Of a DNA stretch of 64,000 nucleotides, positions 8,063 through 17,238 are shown in pieces. Below the pieces are notes generated by a model. That model saw only the letters and a list, made by a program, of their open reading frames with translations, was not told the origin of the DNA and did no database searches. Origin of the DNA: Streptomyces sp. DSM 110735 (GTDB lineage Bacteria; Actinomycetota; Actinomycetes; Streptomycetales; Streptomycetaceae). Numbering within the stretch: position 1 is the first letter of the stretch; every line of letters starts with the position of its first letter. Where the stretch lies: NCBI RefSeq assembly GCF_016482685.1, contig NZ_JACYHF010000018.1, positions 62,001 to 126,000 of the forward strand, read 5' to 3'. A program made the position numbers and the translations under genes.

Positions 8063-10408
8063 TCATGCCTCCGGAGCCGCGAGACCCGCCCGCACCACCT
8101 CCAGCAGAGCCCGCAGCCGGGGCGAGGTCGTCAGGGTCTCCAGGGCCACCGGGGCGCCCGCCGCGTCGGAGACGGGCAGCCGCCAGTTGGGGTACTCGTC
8201 CCAGGTGCCCGGCAGGTTCTGCGGGCGGCGGTCGCCGATGCCGTCGGGGAGCCAGACGCCGATCAGCCTGGCCGGGGTGCGCAGCAGGAAGCGGTGGAAG
8301 CCCTCGATCTCCGCCGCCTCGTCGGTGCCGGGCGGTCCGGCGGCCGGGCTGTCGAGCAGACCGAGGCTGCCGAGCAGGGCGAGCCATTCCGCCGTGTCCG
8401 CGACCGCCTCCGCGCGCTCGTCGGCGGCGGGACGGGTCAGCAGCCCGAGCCGGTCGCGCAGGTCGACGTGCTCGCCGGTGAGCCGGGCGGCGGTGGGCGG
8501 CAGATCGTGGGTGGTCGCCGTGGCCAGGCAGTCCGAGCGCCACCGCTCGGGCGGCAGCGGACGGCCGTCGCCCTCCCAGTCCCGCTCGAACCACAGCACC
8601 GAGGTGCCGAGCACCCCGTGCCGCCGCAGCGTCTCGCGCACGCCCGGCTCGACCGTGCCGAGGTCCTCGCCGATCACCAGGGCACCGGCGCGGGACGCCT
8701 CCAGGGCGAGGAGGGCGAGCATGGCGTCGGCGTCGTAGCGGACGTAGGTGCCCTCGGTGGGCGGGCTGCCCTCGGGCACCCACCACAGCCGGAACAGACC
8801 CATCACATGGTCGATGCGGACCGCGCCCGCGTACCGGAACAGGGCGCGCAGCAGATGGCGGTACGGCGCGTGGCCCGAGGCGGCGAGCCGGTCGGGGCGC
8901 CAGGGCGGCAGACCCCAGTCCTGGCCGCGCGCGTTGAAGGCGTCGGGCGGGGCGCCGACCGACATCCCGGCGGCGAAGTGGTCCTGCTGCGCCCACGCGT
9001 CGGCGCCCTGCGGATGCACGCCGACGGCGAGGTCGTGGATGATCCCGACGGGCATCCCCGCCTCGTGCGCGGCGCGCTGGGCGGCCCGCAACTGCTGGTC
9101 GGTGAGCCAGGCGAGCCGGGTGTGGAACTCCACCCGGGGCGCCAGCTCCGCGCGGGCACGCGCCGTCTCCTCCGAGCGCGGGTCACGCAGCGCGGGTGGC
9201 CAGGAGCGCCAGTCGGGACCGTGCCGCTCCGCCAGCGCGTACCAGGTCGCGTGGTCCTCCAGCGCCTGCCCCTCCTCGGCGCGGAAGGCGTCGTACGCCG
9301 TCTGCCGTCCCGGTCCGAGCGGGACCTGCGCGACCAGCTCCAGCGCCTGCCGCTTCAGCTCCCACACCGCGTCGCGGTCGATCAGCGCGCCCTTGTCGAG
9401 CACGTCGGCGCGCAGCCGCTCGGCCCGCTCGCGCAGCGCGCCGAGGCGGCGGTGGTCGGCGTAGGCGTACTCGGGGATGTCCTCGGGGCGCAGATGCACC
9501 GGGTCGGGGAAGCGGCGCGAGGAGGGACGGTACGGCGAGGGGTCGGTCGGCGCGCCCGGTACGGCCGCGTGCAACGGGTTGACCTGCACGAACCCCGCCC
9601 CTGCCACGCGTCCCGCCCATCCGGCCAGCTCGGCGAGGTCACCGAGGTCGCCCATGCCCCAGGAGCGGTGCGAGAGGACGGAGTAGAGCTGGGCGAGGAG
9701 ACCGTAGGAGCGGGTGGTGGGGGTCGGCAGCCGGTCGGGGGCGACGATGAGGTGCGCGTCGGCGGTCCGGCCGTCGGGGGCGGTGGCGGTCACGCGGTGG
9801 ACACCGGGGGGCAGTCCGTCGACGGTGTCGCGGGTGTCGCCCTGCTCGGTGGTGACGTGGAGGCGGGTGCCGGGGGGAAGCGTCTCGAACGGGTCCGGCT
9901 GCTCCGGGGCGCCCGGGTTCACCTCCGGCGGGTTGGTCGCCGCGTGCGGTGTGCGCGTCCCCGCGTCCGAGGCGCTCGTCCCCGGGTCCTGGGCGCTCGT
10001 CCCCGCGTCCGGGGTGCGCGTCCCCGCGTCCGGGGTGCTCGTCCAGCGGACCACCGTCGGTGGCAGCAGGCGCTCCCGCAGCTCGCGCTCGCGCGCGTCC
10101 AGCGCGGCGCGGACCGCGTCCGAGTCCGCCGCGTCCACCCCGAGGGCGGCCAGCGCGGCGACCACGGCGGTGGCGGGGACCGCGACCGTACGGTCCGGGG
10201 CGGGGCTGTAGGAGGTGGCGACCCCGTGCAGCCCGGCGAGACGGTTCAGGTGGGGGTCGTCCTGGGCGGCGCGGCCCGGCTCGGGGCCGTCTTGCACTGC
10301 ACGCCCCGGCTCGGGGGTCTCTCCTGCGGCTGGGCCGCGCTCGGAGTCACCCCCGGCCGCTCCTCCGCCGGGGCGGCTCCGCTCCGCGTCGTCCTCCGCC
10401 GCTCCCAT
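8063..10408 (-). CDS. malQ: 4-alpha-glucanotransferase (amylomaltase)
   Basis: A 781-residue GH77 enzyme that transfers glucan segments between maltodextrins in the cytoplasm. Recognisable GH77 blocks are RSWGMGDLGDL, GFVQVNPLHA, the catalytic nucleophile segment VRIDHVMGLFRLWWVPEG, the acid/base segment ALVIGEDLGTVE, and TTHDLPPTAARL. The protein is longer than most bacterial MalQ because of about 250 N-terminal residues, including a low-complexity section of seven-residue repeats. The start is the ATG at 10408, with only a weak GTGGGG upstream. The preceding small gene stops immediately before it (stop codon 10411-10409), so translational coupling is likely. Confidence 0.93.
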   Translation of the reverse strand: MGAAEDDAERSRPGGGAAGGDSERGPAAGETPEPGRAVQDGPEPGRAAQDDPHLNRLAGLHGVATSYSPAPDRTVAVPATAVVAALAALGVDAADSDAVRAALDARERELRERLLPPTVVRWTSTPDAGTRTPDAGTSAQDPGTSASDAGTRTPHAATNPPEVNPGAPEQPDPFETLPPGTRLHVTTEQGDTRDTVDGLPPGVHRVTATAPDGRTADAHLIVAPDRLPTPTTRSYGLLAQLYSVLSHRSWGMGDLGDLAELAGWAGRVAGAGFVQVNPLHAAVPGAPTDPSPYRPSSRRFPDPVHLRPEDIPEYAYADHRRLGALRERAERLRADVLDKGALIDRDAVWELKRQALELVAQVPLGPGRQTAYDAFRAEEGQALEDHATWYALAERHGPDWRSWPPALRDPRSEETARARAELAPRVEFHTRLAWLTDQQLRAAQRAAHEAGMPVGIIHDLAVGVHPQGADAWAQQDHFAAGMSVGAPPDAFNARGQDWGLPPWRPDRLAASGHAPYRHLLRALFRYAGAVRIDHVMGLFRLWWVPEGSPPTEGTYVRYDADAMLALLALEASRAGALVIGEDLGTVEPGVRETLRRHGVLGTSVLWFERDWEGDGRPLPPERWRSDCLATATTHDLPPTAARLTGEHVDLRDRLGLLTRPAADERAEAVADTAEWLALLGSLGLLDSPAAGPPGTDEAAEIEGFHRFLLRTPARLIGVWLPDGIGDRRPQNLPGTWDEYPNWRLPVSDAAGAPVALETLTTSPRLRALLEVVRAGLAAPEA
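9951..10044. repeat. 21-bp tandem repeats inside malQ
   Basis: About 4.5 copies of a 21-bp unit of the form GTGCGCGTCCCCGCGTCC plus three bases. On the coding strand they encode diverged heptads such as TPDAGTR, TPDAGTS, AQDPGTS and ASDAGTR in the N-terminal extension of MalQ. Confidence 0.85.
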
Positions 10409-10645
10409 CTAGTGCCCCACGCAGTCGGCGATCGGGCAGTCGGCGTCGGTCAGTGGGGCGGCGTCCGCAAGCGGGGGCTCGCTGGTCAGGGGGGCGGCGT
10501 CGGGCAGCGGGGGCTCGCTGGTGAGCGGGGTCTCCACGCAGGCGCCTTCCGCGCTGAACGCGCGCGGGCCCGCGCCGGGCCGGGACACCGTCTCCGGCGA
10601 GCGTTTCCACTGGGCGGGCAGAGAAAGGTGAGCCGGTGCGGCCAC
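10409..10645 (-). CDS. Small Pro/Ala-rich protein abutting malQ
   Basis: A 78-residue open frame from a GTG at 10645 with a textbook AGGAGG five bases upstream; the frame stays open further upstream but without a signal. The product starts MAAPAHLSLPAQWKRSPETV, has an internal duplicated phrase (LTSEPPLPDAAP, LTSEPPLADAAP) and ends DADCPIADCVGH with two cysteines five residues apart. Its stop codon lies directly against the malQ start. I do not recognise the family. The strong ribosome binding site and the coupling support a real gene, possibly a short secreted or modified peptide or a malQ leader protein. Confidence 0.62.
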   Translation of the reverse strand: MAAPAHLSLPAQWKRSPETVSRPGAGPRAFSAEGACVETPLTSEPPLPDAAPLTSEPPLADAAPLTDADCPIADCVGH

Positions 10646-10872
10646 GGATGCCTCCTGGCGGTCGGTACGGGTTCTCCGGTACGGGGTCGGACCGGAACCC
10701 GGTGACCGGGTCCCGGTACGCCCCCGCGCCGGATTCGGTACGGGTTTGTGCCGGATTACCGCAGCCCTACCCCGTCCCGGCGACGACACTCCCACCTCAC
10801 TCCGGCGCGCGGGTGTACGGACGTCCCGCGCGGGAGTGATCCACCGGCGCACCGGCCGTCGATAGAGGGGGT

Positions 10873-11493
10873 GTGAGACTGTTCCGCCCCATGGGGGGCC
10901 ACCGGGAGAAGGGCGCCGCGGGCGACGCGGCGCTGCTGCGGGCCGTCGCCGGGGGTGACCAGGCGGCGATGGCCGAGCTGTACGACCGGCACGCCGGTTG
11001 GCTGCACGCCCGTCTTTCGCGCCGCTGCGCCGATCCCGAGACCGTACGGGAAGTCCTCCAGGACACCTTCGTCACCGTGTGGCGCTCGTCGGCCGGGCAC
11101 CGGGGCGAGGAGACCGGCGGCTGGCTGTGGACGATCGCGGCGCGGCGGCTGGTGGACGCGCGGCGGGCGCGGGAGCGCGCCACGCGGCTCGCGGGACCCC
11201 CGCTGGACGCCGAGCCGACGGCGCCGTACGCCATTGCCAGCGCGCCGTCCGCCGAGGACCGCGTGCTGGCCGGTCTTGAGTACGGCGACGTCGGCACCGC
11301 GCTCGACCGCATCTCCCCCGAGCTGCGCGAGGTGCTGCGGGCGACCGTCGTGGACGGGCTGAGCACCCGGGAGGCCGCCCGGCTGCTCGGCATACCCGAG
11401 GGCACCGTCAAGTCCCGCGCCCGCCGCGCCCGCGCCGAACTCCGGGACGCGCTGGCCCAGTTGAACCCGTCCCCGCTGGGAGGCACGGCATGA
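10873..11493 (+). CDS. ECF-type RNA polymerase sigma factor
   Basis: A 206-residue sigma-70 family factor with region 2 at about residues 20-85 (AVAGGDQAAMAELYDRH, then VLQDTFVTVWRS) and region 4 at about 140-195 (ALDRISPELREVLRATVVDG, then REAARLLGIPEGTVKSRARR). Regions 1 and 3 are absent, as in the extracytoplasmic-function class. The start is the GTG at 10873. It overlaps the next gene by ATGA, and that product is a membrane anti-sigma factor, so the sigma factor is presumably held at the membrane and released by an envelope signal. The operon continues with an ABC transporter, a plausible target. Confidence 0.93.
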   Translation: MRLFRPMGGHREKGAAGDAALLRAVAGGDQAAMAELYDRHAGWLHARLSRRCADPETVREVLQDTFVTVWRSSAGHRGEETGGWLWTIAARRLVDARRARERATRLAGPPLDAEPTAPYAIASAPSAEDRVLAGLEYGDVGTALDRISPELREVLRATVVDGLSTREAARLLGIPEGTVKSRARRARAELRDALAQLNPSPLGGTA

Positions 11494-12404
11494 CCAAGCA
11501 CGACGCGTCCGGTTGGCACGTCGCCGGCACCCTCGCCGCGCGCTACGCCGACGGCACCCTGCCCGAGTCCGACGCCTGGTCCCTGGAGAAGCACGTGGAG
11601 CGCTGCGCGGGGTGCGCGGCGCGGGTGTCGGGGGCGGTACGGGCGACGGCGGCGGGGGCGGTGCTGGGGGACGTACGGGCAGCGGTACTGGCGGCGGGTC
11701 CGGCGGTGGCGCCGACATCGGCACCAGCACCGGTCACCGCTCCCCTACGGGCGACCCGCCCCCGTTCCTCCCGGCTCCCCCGCCTCGCCCGTCTCCTCTG
11801 GGCCGCCGGTCCCGCCGTGCGCGGTGCCTGGCTGACCGCCGTGCTCGGAGTCGCCGTCGGGGCGATGCTGCTGGGGCTCGGCGGCGGATTCACGCAGGCC
11901 AGGGTGGTGCTGCTGGCGATCGCGCCGGTGCTGCCGGTGGCCGGGGTCGCGCTGTCGTACGGTCCGCACGCCGACCCGCTGTACGAGATCACCGCCGCCA
12001 CCCCGGGCGGCGGACTGCGCCTGGCGCTGACCCGTACCGCCGCCGTACTCGCCGTCAGCCTGCCGCTGCTGACCCTCACCGGGCTGCTGCTGCCCGGCTC
12101 CGGCGCCCCGGCTGCCGCCGCCTGGCTGCTGCCGGGTCTCGCGCTGTCGCTGGCCACCCTGGCGCTCGCCTCCTTCACCGGCTGCCGCACGGCCGCCGGG
12201 GTCACGGCGGGCGGCTGGCTGTGCGCCGTCCTCGCACCGCTGCCCGGCGCCCCGGCGGGCGAGGTCACCCACCAGTTGGCCGAACAGCTCTCGCGCTGCC
12301 TGGACGGCGCGGTGGCCCAGGGCGCGTGGGCGGCGGCTGCCGTCCTCGGCGGCGCCCTGCTCGCGGTCCGCCGTCCCGCGTACGACCGCCTGCCGCGCCG
12401 CTGA
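11490..12404 (+). CDS. Membrane-bound zinc-finger anti-sigma factor
   Basis: A 304-residue protein. The N-terminus carries the zinc anti-sigma motif HVERCAGC (about residues 33-40) after an ADGTLPESDAWSLEKH helix, the arrangement that binds the cognate ECF factor. It is followed by an Ala/Pro-rich linker and about six transmembrane helices (roughly 105-300), more than the usual single helix of such proteins. The gene starts within the sigma gene (ATGA overlap) and is followed 38 bp later by an ABC ATPase. The polytopic domain may sense the transporter or its substrate directly. Confidence 0.88.
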   Translation: MTKHDASGWHVAGTLAARYADGTLPESDAWSLEKHVERCAGCAARVSGAVRATAAGAVLGDVRAAVLAAGPAVAPTSAPAPVTAPLRATRPRSSRLPRLARLLWAAGPAVRGAWLTAVLGVAVGAMLLGLGGGFTQARVVLLAIAPVLPVAGVALSYGPHADPLYEITAATPGGGLRLALTRTAAVLAVSLPLLTLTGLLLPGSGAPAAAAWLLPGLALSLATLALASFTGCRTAAGVTAGGWLCAVLAPLPGAPAGEVTHQLAEQLSRCLDGAVAQGAWAAAAVLGGALLAVRRPAYDRLPRR

Positions 12405-12442
12405 GCGCGCTCACCACTCAACTCCCTTCCTTTGGAGTCCTC

Positions 12443-13246
12443 TTGTACGTCCCTTCCGAAACACCGCCCGCCATCCGCGCGGCCGCGCTGCGGGTGGAGC
12501 ACCGCAGGACCGTCGCGCTCGACTCCGTCGACCTGGAGCTGGGCATCGGTGTGCACGGTCTGCTCGGTCCGAACGGCGCGGGCAAGACCTCGCTGATCCG
12601 CGTCCTCGCCACCGTGGCGCAACCCACCGGCGGGCGCGTGGAGATGCTGGGCGAGGACAGCGCCGAACCACGCGGGCGGACCGCGATCCGGCGCCGACTG
12701 GGTTATCTCCCGCAGGAGTTCGGCTACTACCCCGGTTTCACCGTGCGCGAGTTCGTGGCGTACGTGGCCTGGCTGAAGGAGATGCCGACCGACCGCGTCC
12801 CCGGGGCGGTGGAGCGGGCAGTGGCCCGGGTCGGACTCGCGGACCGGATCGACTCGAAGATCAGGACGCTGTCCGGTGGCATGGTCCGCCGGGTCGGCAT
12901 AGCCCAGGCGATCGTCAACGATCCGGGCGTGCTGCTCCTCGACGAGCCGACCGCCGGACTCGACCCCGAACAGCGGGTGGAGTTCCGCGAGTTGCTGCGC
13001 ACGCTGGGGGTCTCCGCGACGGTGGTCGTCTCCACCCACCTGGTCGAGGACGTGGCCGCCGCCTGCACCGAGGTCACCCTCCTCGACGGGGGTCGTATCG
13101 CCTACCGGGGTACGCCCCGCGCCCTGACCCTCCTCGGCGAGACCTCGGACGGTCCCGGCGACCACCCGATCGAGCGCGGCTACACGACCGCCCTCCGCAC
13201 CCACCGCGCGCACGGCGCCCCGGCGACGCGGGGGTCGGTGCGATGA
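12443..13246 (+). CDS. ABC transporter ATP-binding protein
   Basis: A 267-residue ATPase with Walker A GPNGAGKTS, signature LSGGMVRR, Walker B VLLLDEPTAGLD and the switch histidine in STHLVED. It belongs to the antibiotic/multidrug exporter (DrrA-like) branch. The start is a TTG at 12443 (LYVPSETPPAIRAA) with GGAG six bases upstream; the open frame extends far upstream in the shadow of the previous gene but has no signal there. The stop overlaps the next gene (ATGA), a membrane protein that probably acts as its permease. Confidence 0.93.
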   Translation: MYVPSETPPAIRAAALRVEHRRTVALDSVDLELGIGVHGLLGPNGAGKTSLIRVLATVAQPTGGRVEMLGEDSAEPRGRTAIRRRLGYLPQEFGYYPGFTVREFVAYVAWLKEMPTDRVPGAVERAVARVGLADRIDSKIRTLSGGMVRRVGIAQAIVNDPGVLLLDEPTAGLDPEQRVEFRELLRTLGVSATVVVSTHLVEDVAAACTEVTLLDGGRIAYRGTPRALTLLGETSDGPGDHPIERGYTTALRTHRAHGAPATRGSVR

Positions 13247-14571
13247 CCGTCACGACGACCAGACCCGCGCCGCAGAAGGTCCGGGCGCCGCATCCGCTGC
13301 GGGCGGAGGCGGTACGGGGGTTCGCTCCGCTGGCGGGGCTCGCGGTGCTGCTGACAGCCGGGGGCATGATGATCGCCACCTCGGCCACCTGGCAGGGCGG
13401 CTGGGCCGAGACCGCCTCAAGGCTGCACGAGTCCCTGCTGATCACCCTGCCGATGGCCGCCGCGGCAGGCTGCTGGCAGGGCGGCCGGGAAAGGCGGCGC
13501 CGTACCGAGGAGCTGTGGGGGACGGTCGTACGTCCTCCGCTGACCCGGCTGCTGGCGGCGGCGGTGCCGTCGGCCGTCTGGGTGGTCCTCGGCTACCTCC
13601 TGGCCGTCGCCGCCGTCTCGCTCGCCACCTGGCCGTACTCGATGGGCGACCGTCCCCACCTCGTCTCCGTGCCGGGCGACGCGACGGCCCTGGTGGCGGC
13701 CGTACTGGCCGGTCACGTGGTCGGCCGGGTCGTCCCCACGGTCCTGGCGGCTCCGCTGACCGGGATGGTGGGGTACGTGGTGCTGGGCGTGCTGGGCTCC
13801 AACGGCACCGCGAAGTCCCTCAGCCCCGCCGCGTACATCTGGCCCACCCACGAGCCGGTGTGGTGGCAGCCGCTCGCGATGGGCGGGTGGACGCTGGGCC
13901 CGGCCGCCGCTCTGACGCTGGCGTACGCGGCACGGCGCCGCGTGACGGCCCTGCTGCCGCTGACCGCCGCCGCGGCCTGCGGCGCGCTGCTCCTGCACAC
14001 CGGAAGCGGTCTGTGGCAGCCCGACCCGTACGCCGGGCGCCAGGCGTGCGACACCTCGGTGACCCCGGCGGTCTGCGTGAACGCCCGGTACGCGCGGCTG
14101 CTCCCGCAGGTGAGCGACGCCCTGTCCGGCGTCACGGGCAAGCTGCGGGGCGTACGGAACCTTCCGGTGCGCTGGGAGGACCACGAGGGCGAACCGCCCG
14201 CCGACGAGACGCAACTGCCGATGATCACGCCGTTCGGCTGGTCAGTCGTACGGGGGCGGCTGACCGAGCCGAAGCGGTACGCGTGGGAGGCGGTCGCGCT
14301 GATGCAGGGGCGCGGTGACTGCGCCAGGCTGCCGGAGCGGGTGTCGCTCGCGGACGACGCCGTGTCGGCGTATCTGGCGCCGAGCCCGGAGCAGGACTCC
14401 TTCGACAAGCGGGACGCCCAGGGCGACGCCGCCGACCGTGCCGCCCTCCGCGCCCGCCTCGCCGCCCGGGCGAAGCTGGCCGGCATGGACGAGGACCGTC
14501 GCCGCGCGTGGCTGTCGGCGTACTTCGCCTCGCGGAACGACTGCGCGATGAAGGGGGTGCCGTCCCTGTGA
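13243..14571 (+). CDS. ABC-associated membrane protein with extracytoplasmic domain
   Basis: A 442-residue protein with about six transmembrane helices in residues 25-265 (for example GFAPLAGLAVLLTAGGMMI and LLAAAVPSAVWVVLGYLLAV). A soluble C-terminal domain of about 170 residues carries three cysteines (QACDTS, AVCVNA, DCARLPE) and probably lies outside the membrane. I do not recognise a named permease family, but its start overlaps the ABC ATPase stop and its end overlaps another membrane gene, so it is most likely one half of the exporter. The operon begins with a sigma/anti-sigma pair, suggesting induction by envelope stress. Confidence 0.75.
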   Translation: MTVTTTRPAPQKVRAPHPLRAEAVRGFAPLAGLAVLLTAGGMMIATSATWQGGWAETASRLHESLLITLPMAAAAGCWQGGRERRRRTEELWGTVVRPPLTRLLAAAVPSAVWVVLGYLLAVAAVSLATWPYSMGDRPHLVSVPGDATALVAAVLAGHVVGRVVPTVLAAPLTGMVGYVVLGVLGSNGTAKSLSPAAYIWPTHEPVWWQPLAMGGWTLGPAAALTLAYAARRRVTALLPLTAAAACGALLLHTGSGLWQPDPYAGRQACDTSVTPAVCVNARYARLLPQVSDALSGVTGKLRGVRNLPVRWEDHEGEPPADETQLPMITPFGWSVVRGRLTEPKRYAWEAVALMQGRGDCARLPERVSLADDAVSAYLAPSPEQDSFDKRDAQGDAADRAALRARLAARAKLAGMDEDRRRAWLSAYFASRNDCAMKGVPSL

Positions 14572-15179
14572 GGACCCACGGTTTCCTGCTCTACGCCCGC
14601 TCCCGTTCCCTCCCGCTGACCCTGTCCGCCCTGATGGCGACAACGGGCTTCGCGGTCTGGGCGTCCGGTCTCCTGGACGCCTACATGGACCCCGCCCGCC
14701 GGGTACCGGTGGTCGCCCTGGCGCCGCTGCTGGCGTCGGCGGTGATCGGGGTGAGCCTGCACACCCCGTCGGACGAACTGGACCGTACGGCCGTACGCCC
14801 CTGGTGGTCCCGGCGCCTGGCGTGGCTGGCGTCGCTGACCGCCCTGGCGGCGCTGCTGCTCCCCCTTGCGGTGCTGGGGCACCCGCAGACCTTCGGTCCG
14901 CCCGCCGTGATCCGCAACGTCCTGGGCTGTACGGGTCTCGCGGCCCTGTCGGCGGTCCTCCTCGGCGCCCGTCTGAGCTGGCTCCCCGCCTTCGCCTACG
15001 TCTCCGCCGCCTATCTCGCCTCCTCCGGAGCCCACGGGCGCGCCGCCACGCTCTGGGCGTGGCCGGTCCAGCCGGGTCCGCAGCCCGCCGCCTGGACAGC
15101 CGCCGTCCTGACCTTCACGGCCGGCACAGCCCTGTACGCGGTCCGCGGCGCACGCCGGGAGGACCCCCGCACGACGTGA
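14568..15179 (+). CDS. Polytopic membrane protein, probable second permease subunit
   Basis: A 203-residue hydrophobic protein with five to six predicted helices (for example LPLTLSALMATTGFAVWASG, ALAPLLASAVIGVSL, WLASLTALAALLLPLAVLG, and a final helix before VRGARREDP). The GTG at 14568 overlaps the stop of the preceding gene (GTGA), so the two are translationally coupled. With the ATPase and the larger membrane protein it completes an ABC exporter. No specific family is recognised. It is the last gene of the sigma-factor operon; the 103 bp that follow contain no gene. Confidence 0.75.
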   Translation: MRTHGFLLYARSRSLPLTLSALMATTGFAVWASGLLDAYMDPARRVPVVALAPLLASAVIGVSLHTPSDELDRTAVRPWWSRRLAWLASLTALAALLLPLAVLGHPQTFGPPAVIRNVLGCTGLAALSAVLLGARLSWLPAFAYVSAAYLASSGAHGRAATLWAWPVQPGPQPAAWTAAVLTFTAGTALYAVRGARREDPRTT

Positions 15180-15282
15180 CACCCGGCACTCCGCACCGCG
15201 CGCACCACAGAGCCCTCCGTGCCGACCCACAGCCCGCGACCCCCGTGGCTCAGCCCCGCGCGGACGCGCGAAGGCCCGGACG

Positions 15283-15819
15283 TCAGGCCGAAATGCCGTC
15301 GATCCGGGCCAGGGCGTCGTCCGCGCCGAACGGTTGCAGATACGGCAGCCAGCGGGGGTCTCTGTGGCCCGTGCCGATGATGCGCCAGGCCAGACCGGTG
15401 GGCGGGGCGGGTTTGTGGCGCAGGCGCCAGCCGAGTTCGACCAGGTGGCGGTCGGCCTTGACGTGGTTGCAGCGGCGGCAGGAGGCCACCACGTTGTCCC
15501 AGACGTGCTTGCCCCCGCGTGAGCGCGGGATGACGTGGTCGACGCTGGTTGCGACGCCACCGCAGTACATGCACCGTCCGCCGTCCCGGGCGAACAGGGC
15601 CCGCCGGGTCAGGGGAACGGGGCCCCGGTAGGGCACCCGGACGAATCGCTTGAGCCGGACCACGCTGGGTGCGGGGACTGTGACGGTCGCGCTGTGCATA
15701 TAGGCGCCGGATTCCTCGAGGGAGACGGCCTTGTTCTCCAGGACGAGGACGAGCGCGCGGCGGAGCGGTACGACGCCGAGCGGCTCGTACGACGCGTTGA
15801 GGACCAGGACATGCGGCAC
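15283..15819 (-). CDS. HNH endonuclease-family protein
   Basis: A 178-residue protein with an actinobacterial N-terminal segment (PHVLVLNASYEPLGVVPLRR, about residues 2-21) and an HNH nuclease domain: CMYCGG, SVDHVIPRSRGG, HVWDNVVASCRRCNHVKADR (about 88-140). The four cysteines bind zinc and DHV supplies the catalytic histidine. It is a widely conserved single gene in actinomycetes, and its cellular role is not established. The start is the GTG at 15819 with AGGAGG five bases upstream; the longer frame to 15966 lacks a signal. Confidence 0.9.
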   Translation of the reverse strand: MPHVLVLNASYEPLGVVPLRRALVLVLENKAVSLEESGAYMHSATVTVPAPSVVRLKRFVRVPYRGPVPLTRRALFARDGGRCMYCGGVATSVDHVIPRSRGGKHVWDNVVASCRRCNHVKADRHLVELGWRLRHKPAPPTGLAWRIIGTGHRDPRWLPYLQPFGADDALARIDGISA

Positions 15820-16125
15820 GGGTGCCTCCTTGGGCGTCGGCGGCGCGTGGCTCGCGCCGGGACGATCTGGAGCCAGTCTCCCCTCATGGCTGGTGGAAGC
15901 GCCACCATGTGCCGGTAACGGGCCGGGAGTGTTTTCAACCACACCGGACGGGGGCTGGACGATCATGGCTGGTCAAGGCGCAGGTGGGAGGGGGTAGCCC
16001 TGCGCGAAACGGCGGAGCCGCGCACAATGCCCCGTTAGTGTGGTGGTTCTGTCCACCCGGTGACCTTTTCGTGATCTTGCCGATCCGGCCGGGGCGGACC
16101 GCGCAGCACCATGGAGGTACCAGCC

Positions 16126-17223
16126 GTGTCCTTGCCCGTCGCCCTACTGGCCGCCGGAGCGTCCCCGTCTCCCTCGCCCTCGGGCTCGGACCCGGCGGTC
16201 CCCTCGCTCCAGGACGCCCAGCAGAGCGCGACCAACGCCGCGAGCTGGGTGGAGCAGAACTGGTCGACCTGGCTCGCGATGGGTCTGCAGATCCTGCTGA
16301 TCATCGTCATCGCGGTCGCGCTGCGCGCGGTCGTGCGGCGGGCGATCACCAAGCTGATCGAGCGGATGAACCGCACGGTGCAGGCGGTGGACCACACCGC
16401 GCTCGGCGGTCTCCTGGTCAACAACGAACGCCGCCGTCAGCGCTCCGCCGCCATCGGCTCGGTGCTGCGCTCGGTCGCCAGCTTCGTGATCCTCGGCACC
16501 GCCGCCCTGATGGTGCTCTCCACCTTCAAGATCAACCTCGCCCCGCTGCTAGCGTCGGCCGGTGTCGCCGGTGTCGCGATCGGTTTCGGCGCCCGCAACC
16601 TGGTCACCGACTTCCTCTCCGGCGTCTTCATGATCCTGGAGGACCAGTACGGCGTCGGCGACACGATCGACGCGGGCGTGGCCACCGGCGAGGTCGTCGA
16701 GGTCGGTCTGCGCGTGACCAAGCTGCGCGGCGACAGCGGCGAGATCTGGTACGTCCGCAACGGCGAGGTCAAGCGCATCGGCAACCTCTCCCAGGGCTGG
16801 GCGACCGCCAACGTGGACGTCACCGTCCGCGCCGGCGAGGACCTGGACAAAGTCAAGTCCGTGCTGGACGAGGTCGCCGAGAAGATGGGCAAGGAAGAGC
16901 CCTGGAACGAGCTGCTCTGGAGCCCCATCGAGGTCCTGGGTCTGGACAGCGTGCTGATCGACTCCATGGTGATCCGCGTCTCCGCCAAGACCATGCCGGG
17001 CAAGTCGGTCGGCGTGGAGCGCGAGCTGCGCTGGCGCATCAAGCGGGCCTTCGACAAGGCGAGCATCCCGATCGTGGGCGGCGCCACGGCCATCGAGGAC
17101 GACGAGGACGCCCCCGCCGCGGACGCCTCGATCGCCGCCCCCTCCGCCTTCGCCAGCCCCACCTCCCCGCAGTCCCTGGCGACCAGCCCGATCGTCCAGG
17201 CGAAGCCGACCACCACCAAGTAA
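16126..17223 (+). CDS. mscS: MscS-family small-conductance mechanosensitive channel
   Basis: A 365-residue membrane channel that opens on turgor increase. After a Pro/Ser-rich N-terminus there are membrane helices at about 55-80 (WLAMGLQILLIIVIAVALRA) and 115-135. The pore helix region follows (LLASAGVAGVAIGFGARNLV, about 145-165), the MscS hallmark, and then the beta domain (DTIDAGVATGEVVEVGLRVT) and a cytoplasmic cage. The Ala/Ser/Pro-rich tail after about residue 325 is disordered. The start is the GTG at 16126, with GGAGGT 7 bases upstream, in preference to the ATG at 16111 that overlaps this site. A strong terminator follows. Confidence 0.93.
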   Translation: MSLPVALLAAGASPSPSPSGSDPAVPSLQDAQQSATNAASWVEQNWSTWLAMGLQILLIIVIAVALRAVVRRAITKLIERMNRTVQAVDHTALGGLLVNNERRRQRSAAIGSVLRSVASFVILGTAALMVLSTFKINLAPLLASAGVAGVAIGFGARNLVTDFLSGVFMILEDQYGVGDTIDAGVATGEVVEVGLRVTKLRGDSGEIWYVRNGEVKRIGNLSQGWATANVDVTVRAGEDLDKVKSVLDEVAEKMGKEEPWNELLWSPIEVLGLDSVLIDSMVIRVSAKTMPGKSVGVERELRWRIKRAFDKASIPIVGGATAIEDDEDAPAADASIAAPSAFASPTSPQSLATSPIVQAKPTTTK

Positions 17224-17238
17224 CCCCCACGCCCCGAC

